A DNA stretch of 64,000 nucleotides, taken from assembly GCA_036925085.1 (NCBI GenBank), contig JAUPFP010000071.1, positions 124,001-188,000 of the forward strand. The letters are read 5' to 3'. How positions within the stretch are numbered: position 1 is the stretch's first letter; each line of letters opens with the position of its first letter. This DNA is from Brachycybe producta (taxonomy: Eukaryota > Arthropoda > Diplopoda > Playtdesmida > Andrognathidae). The position numbers and the translations under genes are program-made. The notes under the pieces were generated by a model. The model worked only from the letters and a program-made list of their open reading frames with translations. It did no database searches and was not told the origin of the DNA. Positions 32,162 through 42,530 of this stretch are shown here, in pieces.

Positions 32162-32558
32162 CAGGGCCGGATTAAGCCAAGAAGGGCCTCTAGGCTTGTT
32201 GGTGCTTGGGAGTTAACCACTTCACCTAATAGACAATAAAATGCTAATAATTTTAATTTTTTTTTTTTTTCAAATCCCTTAGCATAGTATGGGATCATTT
32301 AGTAGTATACTAAATTTTGGCACAGGTGCAATAAAATTAAGAGAAAGCAAAAAGTTCATGCACTGTTATGATTTTGCAAGTGTGCATCATGTTTTTTTTT
32401 TAAAGAAAAAATATTATAAATTCCGTTTTGCAAATAAAAGTGCAAACATTTTCTTTTATACGTAAATATTGAAAAATTTATAAATTTTTAAAATGCCCCC
32501 AAAGAGCTACGGGCATGTAGGCTTCAGCCTACTTAGCCTAATGAATAATACGGCCCTG
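32162..32558. mobile_element. hAT-type MITE with 8-bp target duplication
   Basis: Ends are CAGGGCCGGATTA and TAATACGGCCCTG. Target copies are ACAATAAT (32154-32161) and ACAACAAT (32559-32566), 7 of 8 identical. The paralogous flank near 27107 appears to lack it. The body is noncoding, 397 bp. Confidence 0.8.
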
Positions 32559-32566
32559 ACAACAAT

Positions 32567-32689
32567 TACAGTTAACACATATAATCCAAATGTTAATTTT
32601 AAAAGCATAATGTAATAAAACAATCAATTAATAAACACACTAAAGCTTTAAATTGTTATAACATGAAAAAAATAGTTAAAATGAGAAGA
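32567..32689. other. Short AT-rich flank after the MITE
   Basis: Continuation of the duplicated downstream flank of gene A; nothing else seen. Confidence 0.4.
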
Positions 32690-34665
32690 GATTCGTGTAC
32701 TGGATGATGTTTGCAGTTTTTCAAAATCCACGCGGAGGACTAAACTGAACGAGCAAAAAGAAGTAACTAATGAATAGTAATGATTTAACCCAATATCTAA
32801 ATATAAATTTAAAAAGTTTCAATTATGTTTTTCATTCAGTGTGTACAGCCATTGCAAATTCCTTGTTTATCCCCACTTTTGGGTCAGACATTTTCACCAT
32901 TAAGAGAATCAACTATAAAATGAATTAAGAAAATTAAAATTGACAAGAAACAAAAAAAGAATACTGAGAATAAAATTAGCTGTTCGAATTGAAACGCCAT
33001 GAAAATTCAAAAATCTAGTATGTGCATATGTAAAACAAATACACAAGAAATAACCAAAAGAGAAAAAAAATGCGAAATTAAAATTGATGTCAATACATCA
33101 ATGTTTAACTTTGAACCAATTACTAGTGAAATAGGCAATAGAGTAACTGTTTCAACCAGATTCGGATTGCTAATATACAGTAGAAAAATCCATTATAACC
33201 AAAATCACCAAGCATAAATAAAAGACAATCAAAAATTTATAACAGGTTCGATAATTACCAATATCGATGAAAAACGTGACAAAATGCAACTGACCATTAC
33301 TAGCCTACATTACAGACTTTCGCTACAAATTCATTTAAAGCCATCTTTTTTTCAGAGTTATCAGCTATAAGTGAATAATGAGTGAATAAACTCAAATACT
33401 TGTCTTTGAAGCTCAACCTGTAGAAATGCGTTGAGATAAGACTTATTTTAAGTGTATGCAAATTTAAAAATATAGCAAGTGATAAAACAAAGTCGACTTC
33501 TCCAACATGTGTGTGAATATAAAACATAAGTGGAACAAAAATGCTTAGACACAATCCATTTCAAGACTAGTTATAATGGAATAAATCTTCCAGAAATTCC
33601 GAGGAAATCGTACTTTTGCAGTTTCGCTCATGAAGTAAACGCCGTCGTTTAAAAGATCATCTACAAAAAAGTCTCCACACAATTGGATACAAAAAAACGG
33701 TTTCAACAATTTGAAAAGTTCTATCTGCCTGACGTGTAACAACCCGACTGGGCCGTGACAATGACCCCGGCAAATTTCCCTAAACTTACCGTCGCTGACC
33801 TCCTTGGGACGGGTCGAAGCGCTTGCCAGCCCTCCTCTTGCACCCGTCCGTGCCCACGGGTAGCGCCGGTTGGAGGTCGACTCCCTCACCGCACGTCGAC
33901 AAACGACAGACCGCCGAACAAGACGAAGAGTCCATGGTAGATTCCCGATGAATCCTACCGTGGACAAACCGCGCGCGAAGCACCGACCGACACGACGAAG
34001 TACCTGCCGAAATGGGACGGTGACGTACCGGCGAAACCCCACCGGTAACCCCCCACCCTCCCCGCGGTGACTTCCCCAGTAATTATTAATAATAATCGAG
34101 ACACAGACACAGAGATAGAGTGAAAATAAACGACGTATTTATTCAATATAAATATAAATAAAAACACTCACTGTAGAAGGCAATATCTGCTGGTAATCTT
34201 ACCAGCAGAGAGCCAAACAATAGACGATCCACCTGGCTACTCCAGCCAGGGGAGGAAGTCAAAGACCTCCACACACAGTGAAAACACAAGAATGGTCGCC
34301 ATCTTAGCCACCTGATGAACAAGGTTGAAGAGCAACCAGAAGCACATGCACACAGCATAAGGATGAACTTTCCACTGCCCAGATATAATGGCCGCCGCCA
34401 TATATATCACCCCCAGGCTGCTCCACCTGGGGGAGGACAGGGACCCTTGCTGGCCATTTTGTCGTCTGCCTGGCAACCAATTTGAGGTGCCTAGCAGACA
34501 ACAATGGGATTTTAGTTGTTGCTCCACAAAGAAGCAAAACTGGGTCGTCACAGATGGAACCTACATCGGCATTAATTTTTGGTTCAGTCTCAGTATTACT
34601 CATGTTAGACGTATCATAAAAATATATTCGATTACGATGGACAGTCGATTTGAACTGTGGCATTC
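32690..34665 (-). pseudogene. Gustatory-receptor-like pseudogene C, chimeric and interrupted
   Basis: Exon 1 (about 34665-33259) resembles gene B but is split by an LTR at 33735-34552 and frame-broken near 33545. Exon 2 is almost gone: about 33141-33210 matches the start of gene B's exon 2 and about 33085-33140 the end of gene A's exon 2, directly joined. Exon 3 (about 32905-32845) keeps KMSDPKVG and NKEFAMA but lacks 24 bases present in gene A. Exon 4 (about 32790-32694) has ISYFFLLVQFSPPRGF followed by TGA in place of Cys. It cannot encode a receptor. Confidence 0.8.
33735..34552 (+). mobile_element. Solo LTR (818 bp) inside receptor pseudogene exon 1
   Basis: It starts TGTAACAACCCGAC and ends GGGTCGTCACA. 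Flanks are GACG on the left and GATG on the right. The intact exon (31285-31300 region) reads CTGCCTGATGGAACC, so GATG is the target and the left copy has one change. In plus orientation AATAAA occurs near 34127. GC-rich compared with its surroundings. No coding sequence. Confidence 0.85.
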
Positions 34666-35397
34666 TCATATGATACTTTTACCACGAAAAGAGAATTTTA
34701 ATTTAAGTGGATGGAAAGCAGATAAGCCGCAATGGGTATGAGGGTCACGGCGGTGTACGTGTACAAACCCCGAGCTGACTTTAATAGTTAAAACTGAACT
34801 GCAAATTTAAATATATTGTAGCCAATTGGCATTTGCGTACTTTCATTCAATCTTGAATTCTAAAAAGTCATGACAAATTCATAATACATGTTAAGAAAAA
34901 CAGCTAAGTATCAACAGAACCTAACATATGTCGTACATTAAATAGAAACATATATACAAAGTTGCAATTTTCAACGTCGAAAAATACTATGAGGATAACA
35001 AAAAAGCACTTGTAGAACACGTTCCAAACACTACGTTTTTAAATAATAAAAAACTGAAGAATGAAAACAGAAAAATGCCTGTGACATAATAATGGTAGTA
35101 AATAATAAAATTACAAAAAATGGACAACTTTAAAAAAAAAAACGGTAAATGCACAGTACATTAGGCAAATAGATATACTAATTTGCATTGTAGAAAAAGA
35201 GCCTAACTATAGACTCACTAGATCCTAGGAGGTGAAAAAATGTTATTTGAGCATTTTTTCCCATCAAAGAATGATTAAGTTCAACAACAAACAACTTTTC
35301 AATGTAGATGAATTTGCTTACATTTTATCACTAGATTAATTTATAAAAATTATGTTTGTTACGATACAAAAGATAAACAATGTCCATATCATTATAT
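34666..35397. repeat. Segmental duplication, copy II
   Basis: It matches 20881-21640 and 36280-37900, beginning just upstream of exon 1 of pseudogene C. Similarity stops exactly at 35397, where an LTR begins; in copy I the next bases (GGTACGTC) continue without it. Confidence 0.8.
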
Positions 35398-36271
35398 TGT
35401 GACACCCCCCCCGCACATGTGTCGGCGCACACATGTGTGGGGGATGTCGCTACTAGGTCTTCTGAAGTTTGACCACCCCTTTTCTTTGGGCGGAAAGGTG
35501 GCCCATAAAAACCAGTGTCCGAAAAACGAAAGGGTTTCTCTCAGCACATATGGAAACAATTAAAAAAGAGGAAATTACTTTTCCTCATGTCCAGTGACAC
35601 TGGACAGGCGCAAATAATTTCTACGAAATCATTTGCATATTTCGGAGAAATGAATTCCAAAAAAAGAAATATTTTGGGACCAGAGATCGCCTTTGGTCAG
35701 CACGACCTATGGGCGGCCGCTGGTCACGAGTGGCCCCTTCCAAGGGCCAAAGTAATAAAGCAAGCACGCGAGGTACCCTCGACAGGACAGTAGGCAAATA
35801 GCTGTGGTACCAGAATGTTTCCCTCCTCGTTTGAGAGTAGAATATTCTAAGCCAAAATTGCTTTTTGGACTTAGAATCTTTTCTAAGTTATATCAGTTCA
35901 CAGTATTATTTTATTGTACTCATAATGTATCGAATCACATAAAAAATCAGTTTGTATCGCTAAAAGAAGTCTTTTTCTTATTCATGATCACACCTCTGGG
36001 AGGTGTGAAGTCGTCACTATCTCTTTAAATTGTGGGAATAGGAAGTCCCATCCATATAGAACCCAAAACAGATCCACATGCCAGGGAGTCCACCTCCAAC
36101 CCGAGGTAGAGACACGACCAAGGGCCGCGCATCCAGGTCATCAAGTAGACCTGAATCACCTGGCAGGTCAAAGAGCCCAAGCTCGGAAAGTGTGGAGCGT
36201 CACACGACCCAGACTCAACCGGCTGGTCTGGGACCAGCCACCCAACAAAGAGACAGACAAAAGAATAACAG
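35398..36271 (+). mobile_element. 3'-truncated solo LTR, second family
   Basis: It starts TGTGACACC with CACATGTG palindromes and has an AATAAA near 35754. About 70-75% similar to 61590-62486, which is complete. It lacks the last 30 or so bases and passes straight into copy III of the duplication. An open frame at 36078-36293 lies within it and also exists, diverged, in the other copy; it is inside the LTR and need not be a gene. Confidence 0.75.
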
Positions 36272-36943
36272 GCGGTGTATGGGTATGCCCTGAGCTGACC
36301 TTAGTAGTTAAAACTGAATTGCAAATTTAAATATATTGTAGCCAATTGGCATTTGCGTACATTCATTCAAACTTGAATTCTAAAAAGTCATGACAAATTC
36401 ATAATAGGCCTACATGTTAAGAAAAACAGCTAAGTATCAAAAGAACCTAATACCTACTACACACATGAGTTAAATTAATTCAAATTAAATGTTTAGGTGA
36501 ATTATACGGAATCCAGTTAAGGACATGAATACCAAATAAAAATTGACATTATTAATATTTTAAATTGAAATACTAAATCAATATTTTGTCAATAGTTTCT
36601 ATATTATATTTAATTATTAACTTAATATTTTCAGATTATTAACGGAATAAATTGAATTCGATATAGTGCTTGTTTGTCCTTCACAGGGCTCTGTAGAACA
36701 CGTTTATTGTTTAAATGCATTAAAATTATCAGGTGTGTTTTAGGTATAACATATGTCGTTGACTCGTACATTAAATAGAAACCTAAATTTAAAGTTGTAA
36801 TTTTCAACGTAACTACAACGTGACTACATTTTTAAAAATAAACTGAAGAATGAAAACAAAAAAATGCCTGCAACATATTAATAGCAATAAATAATAATAC
36901 ACAACAAAATGGACAACAACTTCAAAAAACTTATAAATGCATC

Positions 36944-37636
36944 CAGGAATGGGCAGGTCTAATACGTCACGTATAATACGTGGTTTGTTTTATACAGTAT
37001 ATTACACCGTATAATACGTGACATATAAAACTATTTTGTGTACATATAAAACCAAACGTATAAAACTAAAAAGGACAAAAAGTTAAAAAAAAAAAAATAT
37101 TGCAAGATTTTTTAAATGTTCAAAACAAAGTGTTTCATTAGAAACCAGTGCAAATTTGCAATAAAAAAAATGGAAAATTGAAAAAAGGGGTGAAAAGAAA
37201 AATGAAATATTTTAAAATTTAAATGTAACTGTTATTTGAAATATTTATGTACATTAAGGCTCATCAGAATGTTGTTTATCTTACAGATGTAACAAATGTA
37301 AACAAGTTTTTTTGATTTCTCTGGAGAGAGCCTATTATTCCTTATTGCAGAATGAACATAAGACCAGTTTGAAAACAGGTTTTCCTGCATAGCAGTGGAT
37401 GCTGGACTACTTAGTACTTTTTCTGCCTGCTCACTCATTGTATCAAGTTTGTTATCATTTAACTTGAAAACAAACTTGATACAATGAGTTGGATGAGTAC
37501 TGTTTAATATTTTTAAAAGCATTAAATTTGTGATTTTATAATACTTTTTATGTATTATACAGGTTTTATATGTTTTATACGGTGTAATATGTCACGTATT
37601 ATTAAACTTTCCTTTTGTGACATTTACCCATCCCTG
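36944..37636 (-). mobile_element. hAT-type element with 8-bp target duplication and transposase remnant
   Basis: Ends are CAGGAATGGGCA and (reverse) CAGGGATGGGTA. AATGCATC flanks both sides exactly (36936-36943 and 37637-37644). Copy I has the empty site AATGCGTC. On the minus strand 37522-37232 encodes LSSPASTAMQENLFS and RNNRLSPEKSKKLVYI, the hAT C-terminal dimerisation region, so this is a deletion derivative of a hAT element. The sub-terminal sequence is rich in ATACGTGAC-type repeats. Confidence 0.87.
37433..37489. repeat. Perfect 21-bp hairpin inside the hAT derivative
   Basis: ACTCATTGTATCAAGTTTGT(T) at 37433-37453 is the exact reverse complement of 37469-37489, with a 15-base loop. 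It lies within the transposase remnant. Confidence 0.88.
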
Positions 37637-38334
37637 AATGCATCATACATTATGCAACTAGATACGCTAATTTGCACTGTAGAAGAAGAGCCTAACTATA
37701 GACTTTCACTAGATCCAAGGACGTGAAAGAATGCTATTTGAGCATTTTTTTCCCATCAAACAATCATTAAGTTCAACAACAAACAACTTTCCAATGTAGT
37801 TGAATTTGCTTTCATGTTATCACTAGATTAAATTATAAAAATTATGATGTTTATCACAAAAAATAAACAACGTGGCTATAATTATATGGTACATCTACAA
37901 TTCTACATACAGTATGTTCTGATGGGGTAGAATAAAATAACGAACAGATGAATCGGAATAACAGATGCACATTACAGGGCAACTATAAAATCCAAAACTG
38001 AAAATCATATAGGAAAAATGAGAACACCATTTTAAGTCAGATTAACACTATTTAATTAGAATTAACACAAGTAATGTACACAAAAAAGATTAAAAGTATC
38101 CCAGTTATGTCATAACTAGTAGTTCTACTCAAAATCGCAGCTATATATATCCACTTAAAATATCCTGGTTAATAATAACCAACACCCGATTTTAACTCAA
38201 ACACTTTTGATATACAGTAAATTGCACTTCATTTATCGTTAATAAAAGCTAGTTAATCACATCAGAAAATTGTAAAGATAAGAAGAATAAGATCTAAATT
38301 CTACAAGAAATTAATTCGTATTCCATATTTGGTA

Positions 38335-38617
38335 CAGTAGATTCTCGATTATCCGAGGTACCAAGTTATCCGAGCTAGTATTTTTTGCTTTTTTTGTGTT
38401 TTTGTAGCAATTCAATCACTCGGGTTATGGTTGTTTGCACAAAGTTGTAATGTATTTTTACATAAAGGCTAAGTAGTGGTATAAAGAATTGTTTATGTTT
38501 GTATGTATAAGTGTAAAGGGGAGATATGTAGTAATAGGTTATTTTTCCATGTTAACTGGGTTTGACTGTACCCAATCTGGTCTTGGTTCACATTATCTCG
38601 GATAATCGAGACTACTG
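38335..38617. mobile_element. pogo/Tigger-like MITE, second copy
   Basis: Same element and site as 22023-22296, so it predates the duplication. Ends CAGTAGATTCTCGATTATCC and GGATAATCGAGACTACTG; left TA intact, right TA changed to TG. Confidence 0.8.
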
Positions 38618-39455
38618 TGTATGTATTCCAAGTAGAAATCTGCTTGATATACAGAGTAAATCACACTAAAGTGGAATTTTGGTTAGGCAAAAGTGACGGG
38701 CATGTATCAGATCCCTTAAACTGCACCAATAAAAAAAAGTACGAAAACAGCGTACCAGCAACCTGTAATAATCAATTCAAAACAATAACCGAATTAAAAT
38801 ATAAATTATTGAAATTAAATTTCTAAAATTAAAAAAACACACCGATAAGGTGAACTCTTTAGTAATTGTGAAAAAGCCCAGACCAGTTACTCCTATCGGT
38901 GGTCCACTAACACGAATCGCAAATAAGGTTGCCTATCAAAAATTCAACATAAATTTGAATGCCTTATTATTGCAACGCCATTACAAACCCACCAACATTC
39001 AGGTATATTTTAACAGAGAACTAACCTGCAAAATATGTTTGCTGTTGGCTGTTCTTGTCGACATCGAGTGCAGATCATCTAAGCATTTATGAGCCTACAA
39101 TACAATCAATGTACAGCATGTTTCCTGAAGTTGCAAGACAAGATTATTACCCATGAGAGCTACATGGAACTATTTTCAAATAATTTGCAGAGACAAGCGT
39201 AGGCTTGTATATGCTTGTTATGCTGCAATGTTACTATGGTCTTGTCTAAAGCTAACAGGTAGTACAGTGTGCAGCGCTGTTTATAAGTGTAGAGGACAAC
39301 TATAAAAATTAGAGATTTTAGTGAGAACAGACTCCGATTTTTGGTCATTTTGCCCAGAGTCATTTGATAATGTAATTTACTTAATCAGAATGTTGTAAAT
39401 GAAGAAAGTTATTTCTGAGGGTTATTCGGGTGTAAATTTTACAAAACATATTAAT

Positions 39456-39985
39456 ACTAGTGGGGTAACTCGCCATAAATGACGGGAGCCAAATTCACAG
39501 GCAATTGTGCCCAGCACTAGAATTTCTTTTCTTCCGCCCTTTTATGACCTCACAAACCAATTAGAAATTGACGACGTTCATAAAAGGGCAGAGGAAAAGA
39601 AATTCTAATGCTGGGCACAATTGCCTGTGATAAACTGTAGTTTAATTTTGCTACTATATTATCTCCTCCCCTTTTTATATTTGAAAGAAAATGAGTTTTT
39701 CATTTTCTCTGGTGTGCGCATGCGCGTCGCTTGTTCCTTTTTTACTCCTTCCATTTCAATTTCAGTTTCCCCTCCCCCTTTTCCCCCTCCACGTTTCTCT
39801 CCCCCTTCTACACTTTCCAACCTTTTCCCCTCTCCAATTTAATTTCGTGGGTTTCTTGGATGGGGAGTGTGCAACATATGACCTTGAGAAAAAAAGCGGT
39901 TCATTTATTCAAATTTATATAAATTCCGACGTGCTTCAAGGTTTGTACAGCGTTACCACATACACACACAGACCTGGCTTAATAT
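39456..39985 (+). repeat. Stem-loop interspersed repeat, copy 1
   Basis: Begins ACTAGTGGGGTAAC, has the 52-base inverted arms at 39496-39547 and 39578-39629, a CGCATGCGCG palindrome, a C/T-rich tract, and ends in a TA-rich tail. No protein is conserved between copies; the Phe/Pro-rich frames come from the pyrimidine tract. Other copies: 40014, 51372 and (minus) 59955. Confidence 0.82.
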
Positions 39986-40013
39986 ATATATAATAATAAA
40001 TAATATATATATA

Positions 40014-40298
40014 ATAGTGGGGTAACCCGTCATAAATGACGGGAGCAAAATTCACAGGCAATTGTGCGCATGCGCGTCGTTTTTTTCCTTTTTTTTTACT
40101 CTTTCACATTTCAATTTCAGTCACCCCTCCCACTTTTCTCTCTCTCTCCTCCTTCTACACTTTCCAACCTTTTCCCCTCACCCCTCCCACTTTTCTCTCT
40201 CTCTCTCTCCCCCTTCTACACTTTCCAAAGAAAGAGTTCAACATATAGTTACTCCACACAGACACACACACATACATACATACATAAACAGGCCTGGG

Positions 40299-40302
<4 letters not shown>
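40014..40302 (+). repeat. Stem-loop interspersed repeat, copy 2 (stem deleted)
   Basis: Starts TAGTGGGGTAACCCGTC, then jumps from AATTGTG straight to CGCATGCGCG, losing the hairpin. The pyrimidine tract is partly duplicated. Ends in CA and TA repeats. Confidence 0.78.

Positions 40303-40361
<59 letters not shown>
40303..40361. repeat. (TA)n microsatellite
   Basis: About 29 TA units between the repeat and the Tc1-like element. Slippage makes the exact target of the transposon unclear. Confidence 0.9.
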
Positions 40362-40364
<3 letters not shown>

Positions 40365-42091
40365 TCATGGCCAAATTAAATGCAACTCCATAATTTTTTC
40401 GATTATTTTGCAAAAGAAAAACAAAAAATACTCTTATTGTTTTTTCTTTAAAATTTTAATATCATTGCTCAATCACACAACATTCAATTATACTTTGAGT
40501 GTAATTTCATTATATTTGAATCATTAGAATAGCATCAACAGTCCAAAGTATATGGCCAAATTAATTGCAACTTTAATAAATCCCAGATAAATTTTCAATA
40601 AATATTATTTTAAACCAAAAATAATATAATTAGTTAAAACATTTTAGTTTATACTGAGTTGCTTTAGCATGGGTTACTTGGTCCCACTGCATTATTTGAG
40701 TTGACAACACCAGCTTTTTGCTTCTTATAGATGAATGAAAGAAGTGTTTCATTTCTTTGCATTTTGTTATTTGAAATTGCAAAAAAAAAGCTAAAATGGG
40801 GCCTAAGGAGAATAGTACTCCTAGAAAACGAAGCAGAATTATTGCTCATAGGGATGCAGGTTTAAGCATTCCAAATATTGCAAAAGATGTCGACCTAAAC
40901 AAGTCAACAGTCAGTCGCATTTTACAGAAGTTTAAATCTACTGGTAGCTTTTCACCCAGCAGAAAAGGCAAGTGTGGAAGGAAAAGGCTTTCATCTAAGC
41001 GTGAAGATGCAATTTTAAAAAGAATTTGCAAAAAGAACAGATTCCAGACATCAAAAATGCTGAGAAATGAATGGGAAGCCAGCACAAGTGTCAATGCATC
41101 ATCCCGAACTGTTCGTCGAAGACTCTTTGACTGTGGTCTAAAAGCATGTTGTCCACAAAAGAAGCCATTATTATCAAAAGCACAGCGATTACGGCGAGTA
41201 AAGTGGGCTAAGGAACATGTGAATTGGTCACAAGAACAGTGGAACTCAATTATATTCAGTGATGAGACGAAAATTAACCTTAATTATTCTGATAGTTTTC
41301 AATACATTCGGCGAGAACCAGGTGAAGGATCAAAACCAGAATGTACTGTTCAGTCTGTAAAATTTCCAGTTAGTGTCATGGTGTGGTCTTGCATTTCATC
41401 GAAAGGTATAGGTCGATTAGAGATTGTAAATGGAACAGTGAATAGAAAAAAGTATGTTGAAATTTTAAAAAATAAACTAATTCCAACAATACAAGACCAG
41501 TTCAAAGATGAAAGCATAGTGTTTCAAGATGATTCGGCACCCTGCTATAGGGCAAAAATTGTGAAGCAATTTTTGGAAGATGAAGGAATTGAGAGTTTGC
41601 CATGGCCAGCAAATTCACCAGATTTAAATCCTATAGAAAACATCTGGTCACTTTTGAAATCAAAGGTTTCAGAAAAAAAGCCCTCAAATAAACAAGAACT
41701 CAATGAAGCCATCATTCGTGTATGGTATCATGAAATTTCTGTGGAAATGGTACAAAACTACATTGAATCTATGAAAAGGAGATGTCAATCTGTAATTGAA
41801 TCCAAAGGATTTCCAACAAAATATTAAAATTTACAATAAAAGCTTCTTTTACACTAAGATGGAATGTATTTACTATTAATGTTGCATTTAATTTGGCCAT
41901 ATATTTTGGACCATCAATTTTATTCTAATTATTCAAATAAAATGAAATTACACTCGAAGTGCAATTGGATGTTGTGTGATTGAGCAATGATATTAAAAAT
42001 TGAAAGAAAATACATTAAGAGTATTTGCTTGTTTTTCATTTGCAAAATAATCGAAAAAAATATGGAGTTGCATTTAATTTGGCCATGACTG
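40362..42091 (+). mobile_element. Tc1-like transposon with long IR/DR termini, apparently complete
   Basis: Both ends start CAGTCATGGCCAAATTAAAT when read inward, and similarity continues for about 215 bp. Inside each terminus the motif ATGGCCAAATTAA(A/T)TGCAAC is repeated about 185 bp in (left 40366 and 40552, right near 41880 and 42067), the IR/DR arrangement seen in Sleeping Beauty-type elements. The flanks are TA-rich. Length is 1730 bp. The transposase ORF is unbroken. Confidence 0.9.
40796..41827 (+). CDS. Tc1-type DD34E transposase, intact (343 aa)
   Basis: The ATG at 40796 begins a helix-turn-helix region (IIAHRDAGLSIPNIAKDV, then NKSTVSRILQKF) and a second DNA-binding part ending near SKAQRLRRVKWAKEH. 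The catalytic core has IIFSDETKIN, VFQDDSAPCY and SPDLNPIENIWSLLK; counting from the second D of QDD gives 34 residues to E, hence DD34E. Length matches active Tc1 proteins. It binds the element's ends and moves it by cut-and-paste into TA. With no stops and long matching termini, this copy is a candidate for recent activity. Confidence 0.93.
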   Translation: MGPKENSTPRKRSRIIAHRDAGLSIPNIAKDVDLNKSTVSRILQKFKSTGSFSPSRKGKCGRKRLSSKREDAILKRICKKNRFQTSKMLRNEWEASTSVNASSRTVRRRLFDCGLKACCPQKKPLLSKAQRLRRVKWAKEHVNWSQEQWNSIIFSDETKINLNYSDSFQYIRREPGEGSKPECTVQSVKFPVSVMVWSCISSKGIGRLEIVNGTVNRKKYVEILKNKLIPTIQDQFKDESIVFQDDSAPCYRAKIVKQFLEDEGIESLPWPANSPDLNPIENIWSLLKSKVSEKKPSNKQELNEAIIRVWYHEISVEMVQNYIESMKRRCQSVIESKGFPTKY

Positions 42092-42530
42092 TATATATAA
42101 TTATATATATATACATTTTCATGGGGAAATTTTTATGAAAAGTGTTAATAAATTACCTTGACAATGCATTTCTTATGCAGTTGGACTAAATTGTCCTACT
42201 GCCAAAGGCTGCTTGCCGAGTAATTTTTGAAACTCACCTTCAAAGTAGCTTTTGCTGCTTCAAAAACAAAACTCAAAGTTTGTCAGCTTGCAAACAAAAT
42301 GAGAACCAATTCCTTACAAACCTACCCAGACAGGTAAAATAACTCAATTTACTCAACAAATGTTACGACAATTCTATTTTCGACAATTCTATTTTCGAGT
42401 GAATCATCAAGTCAAATAATTAAGAAAGCAAGAATCTATTGTAATCATAATTAAAATTCTTGTACTAGAATGTTCTAAGCGGGTTTAAAGTAACCTCCAT
42501 GTAGCTCTGCACATATTAACGTATTCTTAC
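42092..42530. other. Between Tc1-like element and receptor gene D
   Basis: AT-rich. I looked for the last two exons of gene D here and found no GREVG-like or TYFFLL-like reading. A candidate AG...GTGAGT segment near 42235-42290 (minus) carries a stop in the expected frame. Confidence 0.4.

Larger units (their letters stand above)
36272..39365. repeat. Segmental duplication, copy III
   Basis: It restarts the same receptor flank as copy II at GGCGGTGTA and runs on to about 39340, parallel to copy I (20940-23890). It carries its own insertions: a 300-bp AT-rich piece at about 36452-36748, a hAT-type element at 36944-37636 and the pogo-like MITE at 38335-38617. No gene is conserved among copies. 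Confidence 0.78.

Noticed and set aside
36078-36293. Open frame MPGSPPPTRGRD... as the start of a gag gene
   Set aside because: The homologous sequence at 62265-62480 lies inside a complete LTR with TG...CA ends, and the frame is not preserved.
38850-39092. 80-residue frame in duplication copy III
   Set aside because: The matching part of copy I (23400-23650) does not keep the frame.
40062-40393. Open frames ending in a long Tyr-Ile run
   Set aside because: They translate a pyrimidine tract and a (TA)n microsatellite.
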